From an uncultured Alphaproteobacteria bacterium (GTDB lineage Bacteria; Pseudomonadota; Alphaproteobacteria; CAAHEQ01; UBA3637), in NCBI GenBank assembly GCA_937888725.1, contig CALARE010000086.1, positions 1 to 9,074 on the forward strand: DNA of 9,074 nucleotides. Reading direction: 5' to 3'. The notes beneath the pieces are model-generated. The model ran no database searches and was not told the DNA's origin. It saw only the letters and a list, made by a program, of their open reading frames with translations. Of this stretch, positions 1 through 7,066 are shown piece by piece (position 1 is the first letter of the stretch; each line of letters begins with the position of its first letter). A program made the translations under genes and the position numbers.

Positions 1-1
1 G

Positions 2-280
2 ATGAAGGTTTTTAAACAATATCATCCTAAGGTAATTTCAACACTGCACCTTGATAAAATGGCTGTTGGGGACAAACAAGGGGAAGCGCACAATATGGGC
101 GACGGGGTGACGGTTGTGGTTGCTCAAAAGAAAGATGGGCAAGCTCAAGAACAAACCCAAGGAAAAACACAGCCACATCTTGACCACCGACTTTCAATAA
201 GTGGTCAAGATGTGGCTGAAACGACAAGTGAAGGGGGAATAGTTCAGAAAAATCGCAATTCTTATTTGATGGCTAAATGA
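2..280 (+). CDS. 3' end of a gene with a Gln-rich tail, unknown function (5' end uncertain)
   Basis: The frame is open from base 2 to a TGA at 278-280 and encodes 92 residues. There is an ATG at 2-4, but its upstream sequence lies outside the window, so this is either a short complete gene or, more likely, the C-terminal end of a longer one. I recognise no domain. Residues 34-59 (DGVTVVVAQKKDG followed by a Gln/Thr-rich stretch ending TQPH) match residues 907-932 near the C-terminus of the 966-aa ankyrin protein encoded at 784-3684, in the same reading frame. That sharing is the best evidence that the frame is coding, and it suggests the two genes carry the same tail module. The final third of the reading frame passes through a perfect inverted repeat (170-218). 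A decayed gene remnant is also possible. The function is unknown. Confidence 0.5.
   Translation: MKVFKQYHPKVISTLHLDKMAVGDKQGEAHNMGDGVTVVVAQKKDGQAQEQTQGKTQPHLDHRLSISGQDVAETTSEGGIVQKNRNSYLMAK
101..178 (+). repeat. 78-bp dispersed in-frame repeat, copy 1
   Basis: By direct alignment, bases 101-178 equal bases 3502-3579 at 76 of 78 positions. The differences are c111/t3512 and g162/a3563, and both change the encoded residue (Thr/Met and Gly/Glu). Both copies sit in the same codon frame near the 3' end of their genes. Similarity stops abruptly on both sides, so this is not simply the conserved end of two paralogues that diverged uniformly. Confidence 0.9.
170..218. repeat. Perfect 18-bp inverted repeat, 13-nt loop
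   Basis: The left arm, cagccacatcttgaccac (170-187), is the exact reverse complement of the right arm, gtggtcaagatgtggctg (201-218), with a 13-nt loop at 188-200. The first nine bases of the left arm belong to the 78-bp repeat; the rest is not present in the second copy. It lies inside an open frame about 60 nt before the stop. No T-run follows on the + strand, so it does not look like an intrinsic terminator. RNA or single-stranded DNA from it could form a strong hairpin. Confidence 0.9.
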
Positions 281-356
281 TGATTTTTATTGTAACTCAT
301 TAATTTTTATGTTAATTTGATGCTAAGTTGTTTATAAAAAAAAGAAGGATAATAAA

Positions 357-749
357 ATGACCGATACACAGCAGGCTAATGACTTTGAAAAGTTTAAAGA
401 AGAAATGAAAGTTAACTATGAACAGATGAGTGATAGAGAAAAAGCAACCTATTGGGTAAACAGCGTGTATGGTCTGTATAAAGAAAAAAGGTTGCCAACC
501 TCGGTATCTGATAAGTTACTTTTTGAAAAATTGCAGGAAATTATGGAAATTACAGCAACGGATGAAATTTCAAAACAGGTTCTTACAAGATTAGCCAGTA
601 CATTAAAGAGTCGCCAAAATGCTGTATTTGATATCTACCGTAAAGAAGCACGGCAAGAAGCTGAACAAGCAAATAAGGCACGGGAAAATAAATCTGACGC
701 CCGTATTTCAGCAGCGATCAAAAAATCAAGTGTTTCTAAAGAACAATAA
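357..749 (+). CDS. Hypothetical 130-aa charged, helical protein
   Basis: I do not recognise this family. The ATG at 357 is preceded by a good Shine-Dalgarno sequence, agaagga at 343-349, with 7 nt spacing, which supports the start. The 130 residues are hydrophilic and look largely helical. No signal peptide or membrane segment is visible, so a cytoplasmic protein is expected. The central part has an aromatic patch (YWVNSVYGLY, about residues 39-48). From about residue 95 the sequence is a Lys/Glu/Ala/Gln-rich helix ending in a basic, Ser-rich tail. The next gene, the 966-aa ankyrin protein, starts 34 nt downstream on the same strand with its own ribosome binding site, so the two are probably co-transcribed. 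A role as a small partner or chaperone of the large protein is possible but is only inferred from adjacency. Confidence 0.75.
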   Translation: MTDTQQANDFEKFKEEMKVNYEQMSDREKATYWVNSVYGLYKEKRLPTSVSDKLLFEKLQEIMEITATDEISKQVLTRLASTLKSRQNAVFDIYRKEARQEAEQANKARENKSDARISAAIKKSSVSKEQ

Positions 750-783
750 AAATTATCGGGGTATGTAAAAAGGGGGACGTGCT

Positions 784-3684
784 ATGGCTAAGGATAAAAA
801 GAATACAAATAAAGATGAAAATGCCACTAAAAATTCAACTGGTGAAAAAAAGAATAAACCTATTGAAGTTTATTATGTGAAAGGAGTTTTACAGGCCCCT
901 TTTAATGATAATGAGAAGGCGATGAATGAATTATTAAAAAAATTATCAGAACTCACCTATGAATCGGAATTGGGTAAACATGAGGGACTATTTCGTGATA
1001 GAGCTGGGAAGGCATCATGGATAAAAGAAGAAAGACGCATTATATCTATTGCGCCAAATGGAAATGGGCGTTCTGATAAAGGGCGTTTATATGCTCACTA
1101 TGATCGGGAAACTGGTAGATTATACATAGTAGAATATCTCTCAGATCATATTCAGATGAAAAATAAGATGAACGAACTTATTAATAATGGGGTTCCAGAT
1201 GGTTGGAAAAAGGCTATTGATGTTCATCAAAAAGCTTTAAATGAAAACAGAGAACCGCCAATTAAACCATTTACAACCTATGACCCCAAGGTTAAAACAA
1301 TAGTAGAAATGGCGGAAAAACAAGGAGTAGATCAGGTATGGGAATTCGAATCGGCTCGTGAAGCAGCGATAAGAGATTTGTTTGGTGGGGCAGAATCGCC
1401 AGAGGATTTTAAAGATTTATTAAATGGGTATTTGGATAGTGAGCGTCCTTTATCACCAAAAAAAGAAAGAGAGTTGTTTTTAAAGTATATAGATGAAAGA
1501 TATCAACGAGAACTGGAGGAGATTGATGAATTAGAAAGTGAAGCAAGAAGAGAAGGAGTGGAACTAGATCTTTCAAAAGATAGAGCAAATGCTGAAAAAA
1601 CAAAAGAATTAAGGCAGATTGTAGTGGATGTATTTGCCAAAAAATATGGAATTAAGCCTGTAGAGAGTGAAGTTGACCATACGCCTCAAAATCAGGGAGA
1701 GACTGATTCTTCAACAGGAAGAAATCAACATTCAGGTTCTCGTGTTAAGGTAAAAAATATTGCTAAGATGGGAGTTCTAACTTTAGGTGGAACAGTGGTA
1801 ATGGGTTTGACAGCTGACCAAATTTTGGGGAATAAAAATTCCACTTTGGCAACTGCGGTTATACCTGTTGCTCCGTTTTTAGAGGAAGGTGTTGTAACTT
1901 TGGCGGATAAGGCACTGACAAGAGCATCCCCAAAAACAGCTCAAGCGACAGTAAAAGGGGCTGTAAAAGCAGGTGCCAAAACTACTAAAACAGTAAAAAT
2001 GGCTTTAAAATCAGCTCAAATGCTAGCAAAAGAGGCCGTAAATGCAGGGGGTGTAACCACTATGTTGATGGCGGCAGTAGATCCGAAAGGAACGCGTGAA
2101 TTTATAGATGATATGGTACATCTGCGGGTAACGAAATTGGGAACCGAGTCTTTAGAAGGGGCACAAACACTTTTGCATGATCCGTGGGCGGTAGCTGATG
2201 CTATAGGCAATAATGTTGCCTTAACTATTTCCAATCATTATGCGGGAACTGAAGGTGTTGAAGATGCTCTAGCTAGAACGGGTCTTGCCTTAGGTCAAGG
2301 GATGTTAAATATCGGTGATACCGTTTGGGGTGCTTCTGCTTCTGTGGCAGATGTTCGTAGTGCTTGCTATAATTGGACATTTGAAAAATTGGGGCTTGAT
2401 GTTCGTTTTGCAAGAGACGTTGTTACATATGAAGCATATAAGCGAGATCCGCTTAAATTTGTGGGTATTTTGATTGTTCCAACAACAGTTAATGCCAAGA
2501 CAGGCTTGCGGTCTGATGATGATTTATTGAGTATTGTAGATCGGGGTGATTCTAAGGCATTAGAGGCTTATATCAAAAAGGGAAAGGAAGATGTTAACCG
2601 CCCCTTTAAGGGGAGGTATAATGAGGATTATATCCCTCATGAGTCAGCCCTTGCAATGGCGGCAGATAAAGGCAAAATGGAGGTTGCTAAGCTTCTTTAT
2701 GAGCAAAAAGGAGTAAATTTAAATGCTGTTAATACGGCAACGGGTGATACAACTTTGATGTGTTTATTGAATGGTATTGCCCCGGATCCTTTTGAATCTG
2801 AATATAAAAGAGGAAGACCTGATTTATCTATATATCAGCCTGAAGAAAAAAACAACATTATTATCGCTCAGGCGATGATTGATGATATGCTTCATAATAA
2901 AAATATTGATATTGAAGCTGTTAATAAAATAGGGGAAAATGCTTATCTTGTAGCGGCAAAAACGGGTAATCTTGCGGCAGTTGCTAGACTTGCTGAAATG
3001 GGTACAGATTTAAACAAACAAAGTGCAAACGGTTCAAATGCATTACATTTAAGTTTTCATAATCAACAAATGACTATGAATTTGTTAAAAATGGGTGTAG
3101 ATGCTAACCATGTCAACAAAAAGGGTGAAACGCCCTTGATGGCCTCACTTGTAAGTGGTGATAAAAATTTAGTAAGTACATCTATGTTGTTGATGCATGC
3201 GAATGAAAAAGGTATTGAACAGTTAAAGAAAAGTCCACACTGTCTGCGAGCTCTTGATGCGATGCTTAAAGAAAATCCAGAAGCTTTAGGTGCTATTATG
3301 TTGGCTGAAAATCATGCCTTACAAGCGTTTATTAAAGAGCGTTATGCAACAGAATTTGCAAAAATAAAGCAACCGAATGAGCAAGATAAAACTCAATCGA
3401 TGTTTGAAGGGGAAGATAATGGTACCGCTAATTTAATAGATGAAGTTCAGCCCGTCTTTGAGGAGGTGGAAGAAAATCAAGATACCTCTTTTAATGTTAC
3501 AGACGGGGTGATGGTTGTGGTTGCTCAAAAGAAAGATGGGCAAGCTCAAGAACAAACCCAAGAAAAAACACAGCCACATGCACAGCCACAGGCAGATCAA
3601 CACCTTGCAAATAATGGTTCTGAGGTTAAAGAGAATGATCAAAACGACATCATTGAGCGACAAAAAACAGCAGAACGCGTATAA
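784..3684 (+). CDS. 966-aa ankyrin-repeat protein of unknown function
   Basis: The start ATG has a purine-rich site, agggggac (771-778), 5 nt upstream. Visible layout: a Lys/Asn-rich leader (1-27); an unrecognised region (about 28-220); a charged, probably coiled-coil stretch (about 225-290); a disordered linker (about 295-320); a hydrophobic segment starting IAKMGVLTLGGTVVMG (326-341) and a second at about 355-374; an Ala/Lys-rich amphipathic stretch (about 376-420); an unrecognised region (about 430-575); then about six degenerate ankyrin-type repeats (about 578-812). The clearest repeats begin at E620, G717, S751 and G781; the repeat beginning at G654 carries an insertion of about 30 residues. 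The tail is acidic then Gln-rich and includes the 26 residues shared with the gene at 2-280. Ankyrin repeats mediate protein binding. There is no obvious N-terminal signal peptide, so secretion, if any, would need a dedicated system. Membrane association through 326-374 is possible. An effector or toxin role is speculative; no catalytic motif was recognised. Confidence 0.85.
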   Translation: MAKDKKNTNKDENATKNSTGEKKNKPIEVYYVKGVLQAPFNDNEKAMNELLKKLSELTYESELGKHEGLFRDRAGKASWIKEERRIISIAPNGNGRSDKGRLYAHYDRETGRLYIVEYLSDHIQMKNKMNELINNGVPDGWKKAIDVHQKALNENREPPIKPFTTYDPKVKTIVEMAEKQGVDQVWEFESAREAAIRDLFGGAESPEDFKDLLNGYLDSERPLSPKKERELFLKYIDERYQRELEEIDELESEARREGVELDLSKDRANAEKTKELRQIVVDVFAKKYGIKPVESEVDHTPQNQGETDSSTGRNQHSGSRVKVKNIAKMGVLTLGGTVVMGLTADQILGNKNSTLATAVIPVAPFLEEGVVTLADKALTRASPKTAQATVKGAVKAGAKTTKTVKMALKSAQMLAKEAVNAGGVTTMLMAAVDPKGTREFIDDMVHLRVTKLGTESLEGAQTLLHDPWAVADAIGNNVALTISNHYAGTEGVEDALARTGLALGQGMLNIGDTVWGASASVADVRSACYNWTFEKLGLDVRFARDVVTYEAYKRDPLKFVGILIVPTTVNAKTGLRSDDDLLSIVDRGDSKALEAYIKKGKEDVNRPFKGRYNEDYIPHESALAMAADKGKMEVAKLLYEQKGVNLNAVNTATGDTTLMCLLNGIAPDPFESEYKRGRPDLSIYQPEEKNNIIIAQAMIDDMLHNKNIDIEAVNKIGENAYLVAAKTGNLAAVARLAEMGTDLNKQSANGSNALHLSFHNQQMTMNLLKMGVDANHVNKKGETPLMASLVSGDKNLVSTSMLLMHANEKGIEQLKKSPHCLRALDAMLKENPEALGAIMLAENHALQAFIKERYATEFAKIKQPNEQDKTQSMFEGEDNGTANLIDEVQPVFEEVEENQDTSFNVTDGVMVVVAQKKDGQAQEQTQEKTQPHAQPQADQHLANNGSEVKENDQNDIIERQKTAERV
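3502..3579 (+). repeat. 78-bp dispersed in-frame repeat, copy 2
   Basis: This is the second copy of the segment at 101-178, encoding residues 907-932 of the ankyrin protein. It has two mismatches to copy 1. After base 3579 the sequence continues with a short variation on the same words (a second agccaca at 3584-3590) and does not form the inverted repeat seen after copy 1. Confidence 0.9.
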
Positions 3685-3704
3685 AAAGATATACCTTTAT
3701 TAAA

Positions 3705-3733
3705 GGGGGCTTTTTAAAGTCCCCAATTATTTT
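3705..3733. terminator. Probable bidirectional intrinsic terminator
   Basis: The stem GGGGGCTT pairs with AAGTCCCC (3705-3712 with 3717-3724, one G-U pair) around a 4-nt loop. On the + strand it is followed by AATTATTTT, and on the - strand by TTTAATAAAGG. It lies between two convergent genes, 21 nt after the stop of the ankyrin gene and 38 nt past the stop of dnaB, where a shared terminator is expected. The U-tract is better for the + strand gene; termination of dnaB is less certain. Confidence 0.7.
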
Positions 3734-3761
3734 AGAGTGTTTTTTATCGTGTATGAAAAAT

Positions 3762-5207
3762 TTATTGCTCTAAATTGCCAAATTTACCAAATTCACCATT
3801 GAAATAGAGCTTAACCGTCCCAACAGGGCCGTGACGTTGCTTGGCGATGATTGCTTCGGCTTGATTGGCAAGAAGAATTTTCTTATCCTCCCACTCTTTC
3901 ATTCGCAGGGCAAATTTTTCAGGTGTTTCATTCAGGTGTTTGACAGGAACATCATTTTGTAAATAATAAATTTCACGAAACACAAACATCACAATATCAG
4001 CATCTTGCTCAATGGAACCAGATTCACGAAGATCGGACAGTTGTGGGCGTTTATTATCCCGTTGTTCCACCAAACGAGAGAGCTGTGATAATACAAGAAC
4101 GGGAACATTAAGCTCTTTTGCCATAATTTTGAGTTGACGTGTCATTTCGGATAATTCTTGCACACGGTTTTCACTGCGTCCTGCAGAGTTGATGAGTTGT
4201 AAATAGTCAATCACAATGAGGCCAAGACCTTTTTCTTTATCCCGTTTCATGCGTCTTGCTCTGTTTTTAATCGCTGTAACGGTAATGCCTGGCGTTTCAT
4301 CAAGATAAAGGGGAACACGACTAAGTAAGGCAACACCAGCTGCCAATTCATCAAATTGTTGATCGGTTAATTTCCCCGTCCGCATCAAGTGGCCAGAAAC
4401 TTCCGCTTTTGCAGATAAAATACGCCCTGCTAATTGTTCGGCAGACATTTCAAGTGAAAAAAAGGCAACAGATTTTTTTTCAGCTCCAGGTTTTTTGTTT
4501 TCTTCTTCAAATTTGACCGCTGCATTATAAGCAATGGTTAATGCAAGAGCTGATTTACCCATCGCAGGACGACCCGCTAAAATCAATAAGTCAGAATCAT
4601 GTAATCCACCAAGTAATTTATCCATCTCAGCAAGGCCCGTTGTTACACCTGAAACGCCAGACGGCGTGTTCATCGCTTTTTGTGCGGAAAGCAGTGTTGC
4701 TTGTAGAGCGGTGTTCAACATCTGTGGTCCGCCTGTCATCTCTCCCGCATTTGCAATTTCATAAAGGCGTTTTTCAGCATGTTCAACCTGACTGATTGCT
4801 TCTTCATCAATATTAATTGTGAATGCATCATTCACAACATCATTGCCAAGTGCAATCAGTTGACGACGGATAAAACGATCCAAAATCTGACGGCCATAAT
4901 CACCCGCATTAATGATGGTTGCAGAAGCGGCCGCCAATTGCATTAAATAAGAGGCTCCGCCCACTTCTTTTAACTTGTCATCATTTTCAAAATAGGCTTT
5001 GAGCGTAATTGGGTCAGCAATACGACCTTGATCAATATAAAATTTGCACGCTTCAAAAATTTTGCCATGAACAGGGTTGGCAAAACATTCGGGACGCAAA
5101 AATTCTGCCACTTTTTCCATTGCTCTATTATTGGATAAAATAGCACCAAGGAGGGCTTGTTCAGCCTCCAAATTTTGCGGTGGAATACGCATACTCTCTT
5201 CCATCAT
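3762..5207 (-). CDS. dnaB: Replicative DNA helicase DnaB
   Basis: This is the hexameric 5'-3' helicase that unwinds DNA at the replication fork and recruits primase. From the chosen start the protein has 481 residues, normal for the family. The N-terminal domain opens with the typical RIPPQNLEAEQALLGAIL. The RecA-like motor has Walker A GRPAMGKS at 212-219, a conserved FSLEMSAEQL motif at about 250-259, Walker B LIVIDYLQL at 330-338, then VLSQLSR and DLRESGSIEQDADIV. The C-terminus has KQRHGPVGTVKLYF, the conserved arginine-finger region. The frame stays open upstream to a GTG at 5279, but ATG 5207 is preferred: GAGGA lies 10 nt upstream of it, family similarity begins just after it, and the likely promoter lies between the two positions. 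The next codon (5204) is also ATG. No intein is visible. The gene is divergent from ruvA and convergent with the accessory block. Confidence 0.97.
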   Translation of the reverse strand: MMEESMRIPPQNLEAEQALLGAILSNNRAMEKVAEFLRPECFANPVHGKIFEACKFYIDQGRIADPITLKAYFENDDKLKEVGGASYLMQLAAASATIINAGDYGRQILDRFIRRQLIALGNDVVNDAFTINIDEEAISQVEHAEKRLYEIANAGEMTGGPQMLNTALQATLLSAQKAMNTPSGVSGVTTGLAEMDKLLGGLHDSDLLILAGRPAMGKSALALTIAYNAAVKFEEENKKPGAEKKSVAFFSLEMSAEQLAGRILSAKAEVSGHLMRTGKLTDQQFDELAAGVALLSRVPLYLDETPGITVTAIKNRARRMKRDKEKGLGLIVIDYLQLINSAGRSENRVQELSEMTRQLKIMAKELNVPVLVLSQLSRLVEQRDNKRPQLSDLRESGSIEQDADIVMFVFREIYYLQNDVPVKHLNETPEKFALRMKEWEDKKILLANQAEAIIAKQRHGPVGTVKLYFNGEFGKFGNLEQ

Positions 5208-5217
5208 AGCGTGGTGT

Positions 5218-5222
5218 TCCTC
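5218..5222 (-). promoter_or_regulatory. Ribosome binding site deciding the dnaB start
   Basis: GAGGA on the - strand lies 10 nt before the ATG at 5207-5205. No comparable site precedes the upstream in-frame GTG at 5279, whose 5' side is an oligo-T run. This supports the shorter, 481-aa DnaB. Confidence 0.55.
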
Positions 5223-5270
5223 AACCTTTTTGTTCGAATCGTTCTCAATTAAAATAGTTAATAATATATT

Positions 5271-5299
5271 AACATACACAAAAAAAATAATAATGTAAA
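5271..5299 (-). promoter_or_regulatory. Candidate sigma-70-type promoter for dnaB
   Basis: On the - strand TTTACA (5299-5294, five of six to the -35 consensus) is followed by a 17-nt spacer and TATGTT (5276-5271, four of six to the -10 consensus). Transcription would begin near 5264, giving a leader of about 57 nt to the ATG at 5207. The region is very AT-rich, so chance matches are easy; this is a prediction only. Confidence 0.4.
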
Positions 5300-5313
5300 G
5301 TTAAAATAAAGGA

Positions 5314-5342
5314 TTGCAATTTTATTTTTTTTTTAGTAAAGT
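5314..5342 (+). promoter_or_regulatory. Weak candidate promoter for the ruvA-tolA operon
   Basis: TTGCAA (5314-5319) is followed by a 17-nt, T-rich spacer and TAAAGT (5337-5342). The match to consensus is modest. It points toward ruvA, lies about 80 nt before its start and sits back to back with the dnaB candidate. A perfect TATAAT at 5401-5406 is an alternative -10 box but has no good -35 partner. No operator such as a LexA box was recognised. Confidence 0.28.
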
Positions 5343-5424
5343 GTTGTGTGAGAACAAAAAGAGATTTTATGATTTAAAAGTGGTGTCAATATTTAAAAAA
5401 TATAATTTTTGAAAAGGGTCTGAA

Positions 5425-6045
5425 ATGATTGGAAAATTAAGGGGTTATGTGGATGGTATTTTTGACACATTTATCTACCTTGATGTGAATGGGGTTGGAT
5501 ATCGTGTTTTTTGTTCGACAAAAACCATGTCTAGTCTTTCAAAGGGGGAGGAGGTAACTCTTTTTGTTGAAACACAGGTGCGTGAAGATCATATTCACTT
5601 GTTTGGATTTTTATCTTTGGCTGAGCAAGAGGTGTTTAATACCTTGACGGGTGTGCAAGGTGTGGGTGCTAAAGTTGGAATGGCAATTTTGTCAGTTTTA
5701 GGGCTTAATGAAATTGCGATGGCGGTTGCAACAGGGGATAGTAAAGCGTTCACCCGTGTTTCGGGGATAGGTCCAAAGTTGGCAACGAGAATTGTGACCG
5801 AGCTTAAGGGAAAATCAGGTCTTTTAAATGCAGATATGATGGAAATAAATGCTACACCTGCAACGGGTTCTATTTCTTCAGATGCAAGGATTTTGCAAGA
5901 TGCTATTTCAGCACTTGTGAATTTGGGTTATTCAAGGACTGAGGCGGGGATTAAGGCCACTGAAACATTAAAATTAAATCCCGATGCGTCATTGTCAGAT
6001 GTGATACGTTTAACACTCAAAGAAATGGGTAAATCAAATGGCTGA
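5425..6045 (+). CDS. ruvA: Holliday junction branch-migration subunit RuvA
   Basis: RuvA binds four-way Holliday junctions as a tetramer and loads the RuvB motor for branch migration in recombinational repair. The 206 residues match the family's usual length of about 200. Domain I is an OB fold starting MIGKLRGYVDG with DVNGVGYRV. R53-E54-D55 corresponds to the acidic pin region. Domain II has two helix-hairpin-helix motifs, GVQGVGAKVGMAIL (76-89) and RVSGIGPKLATRIV (111-124), for DNA backbone contact. Domain III (about 153-203, with ALVNLGYSRTEA) is the flexible RuvB-binding part. The start is supported by AAAAGGG (5412-5418) 6 nt upstream. The 3' end overlaps ruvB by 8 nt. ruvC does not precede it. 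Confidence 0.97.
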   Translation: MIGKLRGYVDGIFDTFIYLDVNGVGYRVFCSTKTMSSLSKGEEVTLFVETQVREDHIHLFGFLSLAEQEVFNTLTGVQGVGAKVGMAILSVLGLNEIAMAVATGDSKAFTRVSGIGPKLATRIVTELKGKSGLLNADMMEINATPATGSISSDARILQDAISALVNLGYSRTEAGIKATETLKLNPDASLSDVIRLTLKEMGKSNG

Positions 6046-7066
6046 AAATAGATTAATTACACCGAAAAAAACAGCACAAGATGAGGAGATTTATAACTCA
6101 ATTAGACCGCAATGTTTGGCAGATTTTACGGGTCAGAAAACATTGTGTGAAAATTTGGCGGTGTTTATTCGGGCTGCAAAAGAAAGAGGAGAGGCTTTAG
6201 ATCATACACTCTTGTTTGGCCCGCCAGGCCTTGGTAAAACAACGCTTGCACAAATTATTTCAAAGGAATTGGGGGTTGGTTTTCGCCCAACATCGGGTCC
6301 GATGATTTCAAAGGCGGGTGATTTGGCGGCTATTTTGACAAATTTGGAACCAAGAGATGTTCTTTTTATTGATGAAATTCATCGTTTAAATCCGACGGTG
6401 GAGGAAGTGCTCTATTCTGCGATGGAAGATTTTCAATTAGACATTATCATTGGGGAGGGGCCTGCTGCTCATTCGGTTCGGATTGATTTGCCTCCCTTTA
6501 CATTGGTTGGGGCAACCACACGCAGTGGTCTTTTGTCTACGCCATTAAGAGATAGATTTGGTATTCCCATGCGTCTTGAATTTTATGAGCCTGAGGAGTT
6601 AATGAAAATTGTCACCCGTGGGGCAAAAATTATGCAACTTGAGATGACAAAAGAGGGGGCATTTGAAATTGCAAAACGTTCTCGAGGGACGCCTCGTATT
6701 GCTGGGCGATTGCTCAGACGTGTGCGTGATTTTGCACTTGATAGGGCGGTAACACCTGAAATTGCGGATATGGCCTTAACTCGTTTAGAGGTGGATAATT
6801 CGGGTCTTGATTTGATGGATAGGCGGTATTTGACATGTATTGCCCTTAAATATGGTGGCGGTCCTGTGGGGGCTGAAACGCTTTGTGCTGCATTGTCAGA
6901 GGAAAGGGATACAATTGAGGAAATTATTGAGCCATATTTAATGCAATTAGGACTTGTGATGCGAACCCCTCGGGGGCGTGTGCTTTCACAAGCAGGGTAT
7001 AGACATTTGGGAATGGCGGTGCCTAAAAATCAGGTGCAACCAGATTTGTTGGAGAATTTAAAATGA
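6038..7066 (+). CDS. ruvB: Holliday junction branch-migration ATPase RuvB
   Basis: RuvB is the AAA+ hexameric motor that pulls DNA through the RuvA-bound junction. The 342 residues are typical. Motifs in order: Walker A GPPGLGKT (61-68), Walker B LFIDEIH (109-115), sensor 1 around GATTR (158-162), arginine finger in PLRDRFG (R171), sensor 2 RGTPRIAGRLL (216-226), and a winged-helix DNA-binding domain at the C-terminus with RTPRGRVLSQAGYRHLG (309-325). All key residues are present. The ATG lies inside the end of ruvA (8-nt overlap), with GGGTAA just upstream as a weak ribosome binding site, consistent with coupled translation. Its stop overlaps the ybgC start by 4 nt. Confidence 0.98.
   Translation: MAENRLITPKKTAQDEEIYNSIRPQCLADFTGQKTLCENLAVFIRAAKERGEALDHTLLFGPPGLGKTTLAQIISKELGVGFRPTSGPMISKAGDLAAILTNLEPRDVLFIDEIHRLNPTVEEVLYSAMEDFQLDIIIGEGPAAHSVRIDLPPFTLVGATTRSGLLSTPLRDRFGIPMRLEFYEPEELMKIVTRGAKIMQLEMTKEGAFEIAKRSRGTPRIAGRLLRRVRDFALDRAVTPEIADMALTRLEVDNSGLDLMDRRYLTCIALKYGGGPVGAETLCAALSEERDTIEEIIEPYLMQLGLVMRTPRGRVLSQAGYRHLGMAVPKNQVQPDLLENLK

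Noticed and set aside
170..218. Inverted repeat as an intrinsic terminator of the first gene
   Set aside because: It lies before the stop codon, the 3' side continues aaacgacaagtg with no T-run, and the arms are not GC-rich enough at the base.
27..227. Open frame of 66 codons on the - strand
   Set aside because: It lies opposite the better-supported + frame, starts inside the inverted repeat and has no ribosome binding site or recognisable family; it looks like a shadow.
2601..2613. Short hairpin cccctttaagggg inside the ankyrin gene
   Set aside because: It is a near-palindrome of 13 bp within coding sequence with no T-run; chance or codon usage explains it.
357..3684. Classical toxin-antitoxin pair made by the 130-aa and 966-aa genes
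   Set aside because: The sizes, the lack of a DNA-binding motif in the small protein and the lack of a catalytic toxin motif in the large one do not fit a known type; adjacency alone is not enough.
3515..3703. Open frame of 62 codons in another + frame at the 3' end of the ankyrin gene
   Set aside because: It is fully nested in the coding sequence, Lys-rich only because of the underlying codons, and has no independent start signals.
5208..5279. Longer DnaB starting at the in-frame GTG at 5279
   Set aside because: It adds 24 residues that do not resemble the family, lacks a ribosome binding site, and overlaps the best promoter candidate for the gene.
5401..5406. Perfect TATAAT box just upstream of ruvA
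   Set aside because: No acceptable -35 hexamer sits 16-18 nt upstream, and transcription from it would begin at the ribosome binding site; it was left as a remark in the promoter entry.
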